Assembly (NCBI RefSeq): GCF_900078705.1
Contig: NZ_FKIF01000007.1
Span: 186,001 to 250,000 of the forward strand
Source of the DNA: Bordetella ansorpii
GTDB taxonomy: Bacteria > Pseudomonadota > Gammaproteobacteria > Burkholderiales > Burkholderiaceae_B
Direction: 5' to 3'
DNA length: 64,000 nt
Shown here piece after piece: positions 48,812 through 57,772 of this stretch; the stretch's first letter is position 1, and each line of letters opens with the position of its first letter. Under the pieces are notes generated by a model. That model was given only the letters and a program-made list of their open reading frames with translations, was not told the origin of the DNA and did not search any database. The position numbers and the translations under genes were made by a program.

Positions 48812-49250
48812 CCAACTCCCTCTGGACATGCTGCTCGGACTGGCCAAGGAAAGCGCCGACGAGGCGGCCCGCGTACTGGGCAAGCTCAACGCCGAGCGCA
48901 CCCAGGCCGAACGCCAGTTGACCATGCTGTACGACTACCGCCAGGACTACCTGCAACGGCTGCAGCAGGCCATGCAAACGGGCATGTCGGTCGCCGATTG
49001 CCAGAATTACCAGCGCTTCATCTCCACCCTGGACGACGCCATCGGCCAGCAGACCAGCGTGCTGCGCACGGCCGACGACCACCTGGCTCGCGGCCGCCAG
49101 CACTGGCAACAGCAGCAGCGCAAGCTGAACTCGTTCGACGCCCTCTCGCAGCGCCAGGTGCGCGTCGAGCAGTTGGCGGAGAACCGCCGCGAACAACGCG
49201 CCAGCGACGAATATTCGGCCCGCATCGCGCGCGGCCAAGCCCACTATTGA
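48804..49250 (+). CDS. fliJ: Flagellar export protein FliJ
   Basis: 148 aa, almost entirely an antiparallel coiled coil ([54 protein letters not shown]). It is the central stalk of the export ATPase. Size and place between fliI and fliK confirm the call. Confidence 0.93.
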   Translation: MPSQLPLDMLLGLAKESADEAARVLGKLNAERTQAERQLTMLYDYRQDYLQRLQQAMQTGMSVADCQNYQRFISTLDDAIGQQTSVLRTADDHLARGRQHWQQQQRKLNSFDALSQRQVRVEQLAENRREQRASDEYSARIARGQAHY

Positions 49251-49270
49251 TTCCCAGCGGGACACCCAAA

Positions 49271-50728
49271 ATGCCTAACACCGCTCCGCTTGCCAGCCTG
49301 CTGCCGATCACCCCGGCGGCCCCCCCGGCCCAACCCGCCATCAAGAGCGACGACAAGAGCCCGTCCTTCTCGAAGACGCTGGCCGAACAGAAGAACGCCT
49401 CGCGCCAGGAAGCGCCGGCCAGGAAGTCCGAGAACAAGCCGGCCACCCAGAAGCCCTCGGAACACGAGCCGGCCGGCCCGCAACAGGAGGCCGCGCCCGC
49501 CCCCCAGGCCGACGCGCAGCAACCGGCCGATCCTGCCGTAAGCGACAAGGACACCGCCAGCGACGCTGCCACGGCGGACGCCTCGGGCGCGCCACAGCCC
49601 GCCCCGGCCGACGTCCAGGTTGCCCAGCCGGTGCCCGCCGCCGCGCAGCAAGCGCCGAGCCTGCCGATCCAGGCGCTCGAGATTGCCGCGCAGTCTGCCG
49701 CGCTGCAGTCCCAGTCGGCGGCCAAGCTGGCCGCCCAGCAAGCCGCCGCGCCGGGTGCCGCGCTTGCCGCGGCAGCGGCAGCGGCAGCGGCCGGCACGCC
49801 GGCGCAGGCCGCCGGCCAGGCCGACAAGACGCCGGCGCCCGCCGCGCAAGCCGCACCGGCACCGGCACCGGCGCCAACACCGGCACCGCACGCCGCCGCC
49901 CTGCCGCAGCAGGCCAGCCAGGCCATCCAGGCCGCGCTGCCCGCCGCGGCACCTGCCTTGTCCCAGGAAAACGTCACGCCCCTGGCCGCGCTGCGCCAGA
50001 CCATCGCCACCGCGCGTGATCCGCGCGCCGCCGGCCACGCCACGGCAGGCAGCCAGACCGCCGCCGCGACGCAGGACGGCCTGCCCCAGGACCAGACCAC
50101 GGCCGTCGAGGCCGTGGCGGCGCAGTTGCCGGACTTCGGGTCCCAGACCGGCTCGCAGTCCCAGCACGACAGCCCGCACGCCCGCGGCGACGTGGCCGCG
50201 CTGACGGCCGCCACCATGCGCACCGCGCCGGCTCAGGCAACGTCCGCGGCCGCCGATGCGCGTCCGGCGCCGGCGGCGCCGCCGCTGGAAGTGGCCAGCC
50301 CCGTGGGCTCGGCGAACTGGGGCCGCGACCTCGGCCGCCAGTTGGTCCTGCTGGGCGGCGATGCCCAGCGCGGGCAGCAGACCGCCGAACTGCGCCTGGA
50401 TCCTCCCGACCTGGGTCCGCTGCGCGTGACGCTGAGCCTGTCCGACGGCGTGGCCACGGCCAGCTTCGTGTCCGCCCATGCCTCCGTCCGGCATGCGCTG
50501 GAGTCGGCATTGCCGCAATTGCAGCAGGCGCTGGCCGATGCCGGCATCTCGCTGGGCCAGGCCGACGTGGGCGAGCAGGAGAACCCCTTCGCCCGGGACC
50601 AGTCCTCCGCGTCAGGAAAGGGTAGCGGCCAGGGCGCGGGCGGCGGCGACGCGCAAGGCGATGGCGTCATCGTCCAGCAGGTTGCCGTGGCGCGTGACCC
50701 CAATGCCCTGGTGGACACCTTTGCTTAA
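49271..50728 (+). CDS. fliK: Flagellar hook-length control protein FliK
   Basis: 485 aa. The first about 350 residues are Ala/Pro/Gln-rich, including a run of nine alanines and the (AP)n stretch PAPAPAPTPAP; this is the ruler part. The C-terminal switch domain (about 360-440) contains LGRQLVLLGGDAQRGQQTAELRLDPPDLGPLRVTLSL and SAHASVRHALESALPQLQQALADAGISLGQADV, the typical Flg_hook domain. Start ATG at 49271, 20 bp after fliJ. Confidence 0.93.
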   Translation: MPNTAPLASLLPITPAAPPAQPAIKSDDKSPSFSKTLAEQKNASRQEAPARKSENKPATQKPSEHEPAGPQQEAAPAPQADAQQPADPAVSDKDTASDAATADASGAPQPAPADVQVAQPVPAAAQQAPSLPIQALEIAAQSAALQSQSAAKLAAQQAAAPGAALAAAAAAAAAGTPAQAAGQADKTPAPAAQAAPAPAPAPTPAPHAAALPQQASQAIQAALPAAAPALSQENVTPLAALRQTIATARDPRAAGHATAGSQTAAATQDGLPQDQTTAVEAVAAQLPDFGSQTGSQSQHDSPHARGDVAALTAATMRTAPAQATSAAADARPAPAAPPLEVASPVGSANWGRDLGRQLVLLGGDAQRGQQTAELRLDPPDLGPLRVTLSLSDGVATASFVSAHASVRHALESALPQLQQALADAGISLGQADVGEQENPFARDQSSASGKGSGQGAGGGDAQGDGVIVQQVAVARDPNALVDTFA

Positions 50729-50870
50729 GCAAATACGTGCCGTAATAGCCTGAGATACCCCGCTTTCGTCCTGTTTTTCGCGTGCCTGGGCACGCGGACT
50801 TTGGGGCAGAATGCTTTCATTCCATCATCATCGGTTCAGTTTCAGCCGCACAACCCGTATCGACAACGAG

Positions 50871-51467
50871 ATGGCGACCTCCAAGACTCCCTCCGCAGCG
50901 CCTGGCGCAGCTTCTTCCTCCGGCGGCATCGGCCGCCTGCTGCGCCCGCTGCTCATGCTGGTGATTCTGCTGCTGGTTGCCGGCCTCAGTGTCGCGGGCA
51001 CATGGTTTTTCCTGCACTGGCAAGGCGCTCGCGACCTCAGCCCGGTTCAGTTGGGCGTGGGCGCGTCGGGCCAGCCCGGCGCCGTTCCCGGCCAGCCGGG
51101 CGCCCAGCCCACCACGTTCGTGGCCCCGCCGGCCGCGCCCCAGCCCGTTCCGGCCCCGATCTTCGTGCCGCTCGAGCCCTTCACCGCGACCGTGGAAGAC
51201 CAGGAGTCCGAGCGCATCGTCCGCGTCGGCATCACGCTGCGCGTCAGCGACGAGCAAACCCGCACGCGCATCGAGAAATACCTGCCCGAGGTCCGCAGCC
51301 GCGTTCTGATGGTGCTGTCGGCGCAGACGCCCCAGACCGTGCGCACGCCGCAAGGCCGCACCGAGCTCGCCAAGTCCATCATGCAAGCCATCAACAAGCC
51401 GTTCTCGCCCATCCCTGACGGCCAGTACGTCACCGACGTGCTGTTTACGGAATTCGTGGTGCAATAA
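50871..51467 (+). CDS. fliL: Flagellar basal body-associated protein FliL
   Basis: 198 aa. Short cytoplasmic N-terminus, one membrane segment (about 25-48, LLMLVILLLVAGLSVAGTWFFLHW), a Gly/Pro-rich linker and the periplasmic stomatin-like domain (FVPLEPFTATVEDQESERIVRVGITLRV). It surrounds the stator. The in-frame ATG at 50811 would add 20 residues (MLSFHHHRFSFSRTTRIDNE) and has GGGGCAGA before it, so the start is uncertain. 142 bp separate it from fliK, so a second promoter may exist. Confidence 0.9.
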   Translation: MATSKTPSAAPGAASSSGGIGRLLRPLLMLVILLLVAGLSVAGTWFFLHWQGARDLSPVQLGVGASGQPGAVPGQPGAQPTTFVAPPAAPQPVPAPIFVPLEPFTATVEDQESERIVRVGITLRVSDEQTRTRIEKYLPEVRSRVLMVLSAQTPQTVRTPQGRTELAKSIMQAINKPFSPIPDGQYVTDVLFTEFVVQ

Positions 51468-51469
51468 GC

Positions 51470-52477
51470 ATGGCTTATGAGGCGTTTCTTTCCCAGGACG
51501 AAGTCGATGCCCTGCTCGCCGGTGTCACCGGCGAGAGCGAAAACGCAACTCCCGCGCAATCCGAAGCCGACGGTACACGAGCCTACGATCTCAGTTCGCC
51601 GGACCGCGTCGTGCGCCGGCGCATGCAGACGCTGGAGCTTATCAACGAACGGTTCGCGCGCGGCATGCGTAACGTGCTGCTTAACTTCATGCGCCGCAGC
51701 GCCGACATCTCCGTCGGCGCCATCCGCATCCAGAAGTACGCCGATTTCGAACGCAACCTGCCGGTGCCCAGCAACCTGAACATGATTCAGATGCGGCCGC
51801 TGCGCGGCACGGCGCTGTTCACTTATGATCCGAACCTGGTGTTCCTGGTCATCGACAGCCTGTTCGGCGGCGATGGCCGCTACCACACGCGCGTCGAGGG
51901 CCGCGACTTCACCAACACCGAGCAGCGCATCATCCGCCGCCTGCTGAACCTGACGCTGGAATGCTACGGCCGCTCCTGGGAGCCCGTGTATCCCATCGAG
52001 TTCGAGTACGTGCGCTCCGAAATGCACACGAAATTCGCCAGCATCACGGGTGACAACGAAGTGGTGGTGGTCACGCCGTTCCACATCGAGTTCGGCGCCA
52101 CCGGCGGCGACCTGAACATCTGCCTGCCGTACTCGATGATCGAACCGGTCCGCGACCTGCTGACCCGCCCCTTGCAGGAAACCGCCCTCGAAGAGGTCGA
52201 TCAGCGCTGGACCCAGCAATTGTCCAAGCAGGTGCGCAGCGCCGACGTGCAGGTGGCCGCCGAGTTCGGGCGCATCCCCTCCTCGATCGGCGAGCTGATG
52301 CGCCTGAAAGTCGGCGACGTGCTGCCCATCGATGTCCCGCAAACCGTAACCGCCCACATCGACGGCGTGCCGATCATGGAATGCGGCTACGGCGTCTTCA
52401 ATGGCCAGTACGCCCTGCGCGTACAGAACATGCTCAACTACGATTTCGAATCCCCCGAGGCCCCTGAAAATGACTGA
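51470..52477 (+). CDS. fliM: Flagellar motor switch protein FliM
   Basis: 335 aa. The N-terminal CheY-P-binding peptide LSQDEVDALLAG is present, followed by the middle domain with GGDGRY (LVFLVIDSLFGGDGRYHTRVEGRDFTNTE) and a C-terminal FliN-like domain (LMRLKVGDVLPIDVPQTVTAHIDGVPIMECGYG). Two bases after fliL. Confidence 0.97.
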   Translation: MAYEAFLSQDEVDALLAGVTGESENATPAQSEADGTRAYDLSSPDRVVRRRMQTLELINERFARGMRNVLLNFMRRSADISVGAIRIQKYADFERNLPVPSNLNMIQMRPLRGTALFTYDPNLVFLVIDSLFGGDGRYHTRVEGRDFTNTEQRIIRRLLNLTLECYGRSWEPVYPIEFEYVRSEMHTKFASITGDNEVVVVTPFHIEFGATGGDLNICLPYSMIEPVRDLLTRPLQETALEEVDQRWTQQLSKQVRSADVQVAAEFGRIPSSIGELMRLKVGDVLPIDVPQTVTAHIDGVPIMECGYGVFNGQYALRVQNMLNYDFESPEAPEND

Positions 52478-52994
52478 CCAGACCGGCGACAGCAGCACGC
52501 CCGCCTCCTCGGCCGCCGACGATTGGGCCGATGCGCTCGCGGAGCAGGCCCGCGTCCCCAATCCTCCCACCCAGGCCGACGGCCTGAAATCCCCCGAACC
52601 CGTCGCGGCCGCGGCCAGCGCCCCGGCTGCCAGCACGCCGGCGCCCAGCGCGCCCGCCCCGTCGTCGGCCAAGCCGGCCGCGGAGTCCGTCTTCAAGCCG
52701 CTGGTCGGCAAGGACGGCGTCACCGGCACCGACATCGACCTGATCATGGACGTCCCCGTCCAGCTCACCGTCGAACTGGGCCGCACCCGCCTGACCATCA
52801 AGAGCCTGCTGCAGCTGGGCCAGGGCTCCGTCGTCGAACTCGATGGCCTGGCCGGCGAGCCGATGGACATTTTCGTCAACGGTTACCTCATCGCCCAGGG
52901 CGAAGTGGTCGTGGTCGAAGAAAAGTACGGCATCCGCCTGACCGACATCATCACCCCGTCGGAACGGCTGAACCGCCTGAACAACCGCCGTTGA
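52470..52994 (+). CDS. fliN: Flagellar motor switch protein FliN
   Basis: 174 aa, longer than the E. coli protein (137) owing to an Ala/Pro-rich N-terminal linker (about 35-75). The C-terminal SpoA domain (IDLIMDVPVQLTVELGRTRLTIKSLLQLGQGSVVELDGLAGEPMDIFVNG) is complete. ATG at 52470 overlaps fliM by 8 bp. Confidence 0.96.
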   Translation: MTDQTGDSSTPASSAADDWADALAEQARVPNPPTQADGLKSPEPVAAAASAPAASTPAPSAPAPSSAKPAAESVFKPLVGKDGVTGTDIDLIMDVPVQLTVELGRTRLTIKSLLQLGQGSVVELDGLAGEPMDIFVNGYLIAQGEVVVVEEKYGIRLTDIITPSERLNRLNNRR

Positions 52995-52998
52995 CCCG

Positions 52999-53370
52999 AT
53001 GACGCAAGCCGACGTCCTGCGCGTCGCGGTCGCCCTGGGGCTGATCGTGGCCGCCATCCTGCTGGCGGCCTGGCTGGCACGTCGGTCCGGGTTGTTGCCG
53101 AGGCAGGGCGCGGGCGTGTTGCGCATCGTCGCCAGCCAGACGGTCGGTCCGCGCCAGAACATCCTCATCGTCCAGGTGCGCGATACCTGGGTGGTGGTCG
53201 GCGTCACGCCCAATGGCATGACCCCCTTGCATACGCTGCCCGCCGAGTCGGGCACCGATTCCGCCGCCGAGGGCGACGCGTCCATGGCCGTTGCCGGTCC
53301 GCCGGCCAACGGCACCTTTGCGACGACGCTGGCCAAGCGCTTCACCGAGGCGCTGAACAAACGCCCGTAG
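52999..53370 (+). CDS. fliO: Flagellar biosynthetic protein FliO
   Basis: 123 aa. One membrane segment (about 7-27) and a small cytoplasmic domain with [33 protein letters not shown], the FliO pattern. It helps assemble the FliP ring. Four bases after fliN. Confidence 0.9.
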   Translation: MTQADVLRVAVALGLIVAAILLAAWLARRSGLLPRQGAGVLRIVASQTVGPRQNILIVQVRDTWVVVGVTPNGMTPLHTLPAESGTDSAAEGDASMAVAGPPANGTFATTLAKRFTEALNKRP

Positions 53371-53384
53371 CCTTCCCGGACACC

Positions 53385-54173
53385 ATGTTTTTCCTCTATC
53401 GCCGCTGCCCAGCACGCCTGCGTTCGGCCTGGCCCCAGGCGGCCGTGCTGTTGCTGACCGCGCTGGCCCTGTGGCCCGGCGCCACGCTGGCCCAGGCCAC
53501 GCTGCCCGCCATCACGTCCACCCCCGGACCCGGCGGCTCGGAAACCTACTCGCTCAGCATGCAGACGCTGCTGCTGATGACGTCGCTGTCCTTCCTGCCG
53601 GCGGCGTTGCTCATGATGACCGGGTTCACCCGCATCATCATCGTGCTGGGCCTGCTGCGCACGGCGATCGGCACGCCGACCTCGCCGCCCAATACCGTCC
53701 TCATCGGCCTGGCGCTGTTTCTGACTTTCTACACGATGTCGCCGGTCTTCGACCAGATCTACACCGAGGCCTATCAACCGCTGAACGCCGGCACCATCAA
53801 CTTCGAGACCGCCGTGCAGCGCGCCTCCGCGCCGCTTCAGACCTTCATGTTGCACCAGACGCGCGAGAGCGACCTGGCGCTGTTTGCGGACATGGCCAAG
53901 CAGCCGGCGATGGACAGCCCCTCGCAGGTTCCCATGCGGGTGCTGATTCCCGCCTTCATCACCAGCGAATTGAAGACGGCATTCCAGATCGGGTTCACCA
54001 TTTTCATCCCCTTCCTGATCATCGACATGGTCGTGGCCAGCGTGCTGATGGCGCTGGGCATGATGATGGTGCCGCCCGTGACGGTCTCGCTGCCGTTCAA
54101 GCTCATGCTGTTCGTGCTGGCCGATGGCTGGCACCTGCTGCTGGGCTCGTTGGCGCAAAGCTTCTACCAATGA
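53385..54173 (+). CDS. fliP: Flagellar export gate protein FliP
   Basis: 262 aa with a cleavable signal sequence ([20 protein letters not shown]) and the conserved [57 protein letters not shown] and [25 protein letters not shown]. Forms the export pore with FliQ and FliR, whose genes follow. Confidence 0.97.
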   Translation: MFFLYRRCPARLRSAWPQAAVLLLTALALWPGATLAQATLPAITSTPGPGGSETYSLSMQTLLLMTSLSFLPAALLMMTGFTRIIIVLGLLRTAIGTPTSPPNTVLIGLALFLTFYTMSPVFDQIYTEAYQPLNAGTINFETAVQRASAPLQTFMLHQTRESDLALFADMAKQPAMDSPSQVPMRVLIPAFITSELKTAFQIGFTIFIPFLIIDMVVASVLMALGMMMVPPVTVSLPFKLMLFVLADGWHLLLGSLAQSFYQ

Positions 54174-54192
54174 CCCGGAAGGAGGACGCCCC

Positions 54193-54462
54193 ATGACTTC
54201 CGAAACCGTCATGTCCATCATCTATCAGGCGATGAAGGTCGCGCTGATGATGGCCGGTCCGCTGCTGATGATCACCCTGATCGTCGGCCTGGTCATCAGC
54301 GTGTTCCAGGCGGCCACGCAGATCAACGAAATGACGCTGGCCTTCATTCCCAAGCTGCTGGCCATCTGCGGAGGCCTGGTTCTGCTGGGCCCGTGGCTGC
54401 TCGGCCTGATGACCGACTACATCCGTCAGTTGATCAGCCAGATACCGATGCTGACCTCCTGA
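54193..54462 (+). CDS. fliQ: Flagellar export gate protein FliQ
   Basis: 89 aa, exactly the family length, with two membrane helices (VALMMAGPLLMITLIVGLVISVFQ and LLAICGGLVLLGPWLLGLM) and the conserved QAATQINEMTLAFIPK loop. AGGAGG-type site before ATG at 54193. Confidence 0.96.
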   Translation: MTSETVMSIIYQAMKVALMMAGPLLMITLIVGLVISVFQAATQINEMTLAFIPKLLAICGGLVLLGPWLLGLMTDYIRQLISQIPMLTS

Positions 54463-54486
54463 CCGGGCCGGGGGCCGGCGCACGCC

Positions 54487-55275
54487 ATGATCTCCTTCAC
54501 ACTGGACCAGCTCACCGGCTGGATCGGCCAGTTCCTGTGGCCGTTCGTGCGCATGCTGGCCCTGGTCGGCGCCTCGCCGCTGTTCGCCGAGTCCAGCATT
54601 CCCAACATGGCCAAGATCGGCCTGGCAGTCATGCTGACGGTGGCGGTCGCGCCGAGCCTCGGTCCCATGCCTGCCATTCCCTTGAACTCTTACGGCGCGC
54701 TCTGGATCCTGGTGCAGCAGATCCTGATCGGCATGTCCATCGGACTGGTGATGCGTATCGTGTTCGCCGCCGTCCAGACCGCCGGCGAGTTCGTCGGCCT
54801 GCAGATGAGCCTGTCTTTCGCGTCGTTCTTCGATCCCTCGATCGGCGCGAACACCGCCGTGCTGTCGCGTCTGTTCAATATCGTCGCAACCCTGCTCTTC
54901 CTGTCGCTGGATGGCCACCTGCTGATGCTCGCTGCGTTGATGCGCAGTTTCGAGGTGTTGCCGGTCGGCCTGGATGGACTGGATCCGAACGGCTGGGGCG
55001 TCCTGCTGGAATGGGGCGGCACCATCTTCACGGCGGGCCTGCTGCTGGCCCTCCCGCTGATCTGCTCTCAATTGACGGTCAACCTGGCGCTGGGGATCCT
55101 GAACCGCGCGTCGCCGCAGCTGACGGTCTTCGCCATCGGCTTCCCCATCCACTTGATAGGCGGTTTGATACTGCTGTCGGTGGTGCTGCCGCACTCCGGG
55201 CCTTTCTTCGAAGACCAGTTCCAGGCCGCGTTCCGCACCATCAGCGACCTGATCCTGCGGCTGGCCGGCCGATAA
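54487..55275 (+). CDS. fliR: Flagellar export gate protein FliR
   Basis: 262 aa, five to six membrane segments. Conserved FVRMLALVGASPLFAESSIPNMAKIGLAVMLT and GEFVGLQMSLSFASFFDP. Last gene of the fliF-fliR series; flhB and flhA are not in the window. A palindrome follows 98 bp downstream. Confidence 0.96.
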   Translation: MISFTLDQLTGWIGQFLWPFVRMLALVGASPLFAESSIPNMAKIGLAVMLTVAVAPSLGPMPAIPLNSYGALWILVQQILIGMSIGLVMRIVFAAVQTAGEFVGLQMSLSFASFFDPSIGANTAVLSRLFNIVATLLFLSLDGHLLMLAALMRSFEVLPVGLDGLDPNGWGVLLEWGGTIFTAGLLLALPLICSQLTVNLALGILNRASPQLTVFAIGFPIHLIGGLILLSVVLPHSGPFFEDQFQAAFRTISDLILRLAGR

Positions 55276-55373
55276 CGGCTGCCAAGGCAAAAAGGGCGCG
55301 GCGGGACGCCGCACCATCGGGCAACGCCGCCTCGGGCATGATCGCGCAACACCATCATTGGCACGTCAAAGTA

Positions 55374-55409
55374 GAACGGGCCGGGTTCCCGCGGGAACCC
55401 GGCCCGTTC
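55374..55409. terminator. 36-bp perfect palindrome between fliR and the chemoreceptor genes
   Basis: The half-site GAACGGGCCGGGTTCCCG is followed directly by its exact inverted copy, with no spacer. It lies between the convergent ends of fliR (55275) and the first chemoreceptor (55464). In RNA from either strand it can form a long GC-rich hairpin, so a bidirectional terminator is likely, though no long T-run follows; on the minus strand TACTTTG comes next. Confidence 0.7.
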
Positions 55410-55463
55410 GAGCCGCCATGACTGGCCGTCAAGCCAGGCGATGACGGCCTGCGAGGCGGAGCA

Positions 55464-57218
55464 TCACCCCTGCGTCACCATCGGCGCAGTGCCATAGCCT
55501 TGCAGTTGCGCGGACGGCAGATCGATGACCTCGCCCGCATTGATGCGGAACACCGCCACGGCTTCGGCCAGGCGCTGCGCCTGCTCCTGCAGCGAACCCG
55601 CCGCCGCCGCCGCCTCTTCCACCAGCGCCGCGTTCTGCTGCGTCACCTCGTCCATCTGCGACACCGCGCGGTTCACCTGGTCGATGCCCCCGGACTGCTC
55701 TTCCGACGCCGCCGAGATCTCGCCCATGATGTCCGTCACGCGCTTGACCGAACTGACGATCTCCTGCATCGTCGCCCCGGCGCGTTCGACCTGCTGCGAA
55801 CCCGTGCCCACCTTGCTGACCGAGTCCTCGATCAGCACCTTGATCTCCTTGGCCGCCTGCGCGCTGCGCTGCGCCAGCGAGCGAACCTCGCCCGCCACCA
55901 CCGCGAAGCCCTTGCCCTGCTCGCCCGCGCGCGCCGCTTCCACCGCTGCGTTCAGCGCCAGGATGTTGGTCTGGAACGCGATGCCGTCGATCACCGACAC
56001 GATCTCGGAGATCTTGCGCGAGCTCGCCGAGATGCCTTCCATCGTGTTGACCACCTCCGACACCGCCGAACCGCCGCGCTCGGCCACCTGCGACGCGCTG
56101 GCCGCCAACTGGTTGGCCTGGCGCGCGTTGTCCGCGTTCTGTTTCACCGTCGACGCCAACTGCTCCATCGAGGCCGCGGTCTCTTCCAGCGAGGCCGCCT
56201 GCTCTTCGGTGCGGCTGGACAGGTCGGTGTTGCCCGCGGATATCTCCTGCGCACCGACGTTGATCTCGTCCACGCCGCGGCGCACGGTGCTGACCGTGCG
56301 CGTCAGGCTTTCCTGCATGCGCTTGAGCGCCGCGAACAACTGGCCGATCTCGTTGTTGTTGCGCACTTCCACCCGCGCGGTCAGGTCTCCACCAGCGATG
56401 CGGTCGAAATGCTGACCGGCCTCGACCAGCGGACGCACCACCAGACGGCCGAAGACGATGCGGGCCATGATCATCAGCAACACCGCCAGCACGACGGCGG
56501 CCACCACGGCGATCAGCGCCCGCTCGAAGCTGGTCTGCGCCTGTTCCGTGGTCGCGTTCTGAGCGTCCTGGATGTAGTTGGTGAACTGGCCGATGGCCTC
56601 GATGAACGCCGCGCTGCGCGGCGTGCCGTACTCGTTGTTCACCATGTAGAACGTCGAATAGTCTTCGCTGCGCAGAGCTTCGAGCATGGTATCGACGCCG
56701 TCGTCGATATACGACCGGTAGCGGCGCACCAGGTTCATGGAGAGCTGGCGGCCCTTCTCGTCTTCCAGCATGTTCTTCTGGAAATCGGAGAAGCGGTTGC
56801 GAACGCCATTCAGCAGATCCGTGGCGTCCTTCAGGGCATCCTTGGCGGCCTGGTTCGACGAGGAAGCGGCGCCCTGGCCAGTGCCGCTGCCGCCGCCGCC
56901 CCAGCCGGCTTCCTGCAGATGGCGTGCCGCCACCATCAGGGAGACCCGGGCGCGCAGCATGTCGCTGTTGATGATCTCGACCTGCTTGCCTCGATCGGTC
57001 AACTGCGTGATCTGCAACACCGATTGGTAGTTCTGCTGCAGGAAATAGGCAGCCATCAGGCCCATGGCGGCGACGAGCACGGCGAACAGACCCATAACCC
57101 ACATCAGCATGGTTCCGACGCGTGCGTCACGCAACTTCATGGAACGCTTCTGCTTGGGTGCGCGTTTGCGCTTCTTGGCCTTGCCTTTTTGCTCGCCTGC
57201 TTCCAGATTCGTGTCCAT
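55464..57218 (-). CDS. Methyl-accepting chemotaxis protein 1
   Basis: 584 aa. A basic cytoplasmic start ([14 protein letters not shown], 13-26), membrane segments at about 36-60 and 233-256, a helical periplasmic sensor with a Gly-rich insert ([12 protein letters not shown]), a HAMP domain (about 257-310) and the signalling domain with hairpin tip [56 protein letters not shown]. It ends [22 protein letters not shown] and lacks the WESF-type tether seen in the two neighbouring receptors. Ligand unknown. Its signalling part is nearly identical in DNA to the other two (see repeats). Confidence 0.93.
   Translation of the reverse strand: MDTNLEAGEQKGKAKKRKRAPKQKRSMKLRDARVGTMLMWVMGLFAVLVAAMGLMAAYFLQQNYQSVLQITQLTDRGKQVEIINSDMLRARVSLMVAARHLQEAGWGGGGSGTGQGAASSSNQAAKDALKDATDLLNGVRNRFSDFQKNMLEDEKGRQLSMNLVRRYRSYIDDGVDTMLEALRSEDYSTFYMVNNEYGTPRSAAFIEAIGQFTNYIQDAQNATTEQAQTSFERALIAVVAAVVLAVLLMIMARIVFGRLVVRPLVEAGQHFDRIAGGDLTARVEVRNNNEIGQLFAALKRMQESLTRTVSTVRRGVDEINVGAQEISAGNTDLSSRTEEQAASLEETAASMEQLASTVKQNADNARQANQLAASASQVAERGGSAVSEVVNTMEGISASSRKISEIVSVIDGIAFQTNILALNAAVEAARAGEQGKGFAVVAGEVRSLAQRSAQAAKEIKVLIEDSVSKVGTGSQQVERAGATMQEIVSSVKRVTDIMGEISAASEEQSGGIDQVNRAVSQMDEVTQQNAALVEEAAAAAGSLQEQAQRLAEAVAVFRINAGEVIDLPSAQLQGYGTAPMVTQG
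55541..56351 (-). repeat. Copy 1 of the near-identical 811-bp chemoreceptor signalling module
   Basis: Colinear without gaps with 58151-58961 and 60107-60917. By eye only scattered single-base differences separate the copies, while the sensor domains before and the C-terminal tails after are unrelated in sequence. Confidence 0.85.
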
Positions 57219-57302
57219 AAGCCCCCCTGTTTCCAGGAATAATTCATAAAAAGAAAAGCCGCCTTCCGTGCGTCCGACCTGGTGGCCGTACGGAGAGCGC
57301 CA

Positions 57303-57319
57303 CCGGGCATTGCGCCCGG
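57303..57319 (-). terminator. Small hairpin after the lipoprotein gene
   Basis: CCGGGC and GCCCGG form a 6-bp stem with a five-base loop, 11 bp beyond the stop codon at 57330 on the minus strand and upstream of chemoreceptor 1. No T-run; weak evidence for termination. Confidence 0.35.
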
Positions 57320-57329
57320 GTATCGTGGA

Positions 57330-57772
57330 TTACTGCGTCGCCCCCGGTGGGATGACGATCCAACCGGACTCGGGTACGGTTTCCTGCGGCGCGATGGCCA
57401 CCGGCGCGATCGGCGCAGGTTCCGGCCCCAACAACTTCTGCCGCTCCCAGGGTTCCAGCAGGATATTGGTGCTATCCACCAACCTCATCAGCCGTCCGTC
57501 GGGGCCGAACTGCAGCAAGGCTTCCTTGCGGCTGTACAGTCCGTCTGGCACAAACGTGACATGAAAACGCCAGAGCGCCAGCGTGGTGCCGTCGCTCTGT
57601 GCGTAGACCTGATCGGGCGCGGCCGTCAGCGCGCGCGCGCCGCCTCGGCGATCGTCGTACGGCCCGGCGTCAGCGAGGACAGCTTGCCCGGGTCGAAGTT
57701 GTGGCCCGAGGCCAAGCATCCTCCCAGTGCCAGCATCCCGGCCATTGCCATGACTTTCAGATATCGCATCAT
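57330..57772 (-). pseudogene. BamE/OmlA-like small lipoprotein gene with a 2-base frameshift in a (GC)6 tract
   Basis: From ATG at 57772 the frame gives a signal peptide with lipobox LALGGC (C19), then [25 protein letters not shown] and a stop (57626-57628) after 48 codons. The continuation is in another frame: [21 protein letters not shown] and later [33 protein letters not shown] up to 57330. Together they make a normal small lipoprotein with the TPGRTT start of the SmpA/BamE-like fold. Removing one GC unit from the (GC)6 run at 57629-57640 restores a 146-codon frame (443 bp minus 2 = 147 codons with stop). It may be a true phase-off state, a fixed pseudogene or a sequencing error. Confidence 0.8.

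Noticed and set aside
50729-50870. Possible sigma-54 promoter upstream of fliL
   Set aside because: GG and GC do not stand at the required 10-base spacing; only a GCGTGCC/GGCACGC hairpin is clear.
57219-57329. Search for a sigma-28 promoter before chemoreceptor 1
   Set aside because: No TAAAGTTT-like and GCCGATAA-like pair at 11-base spacing on the minus strand.
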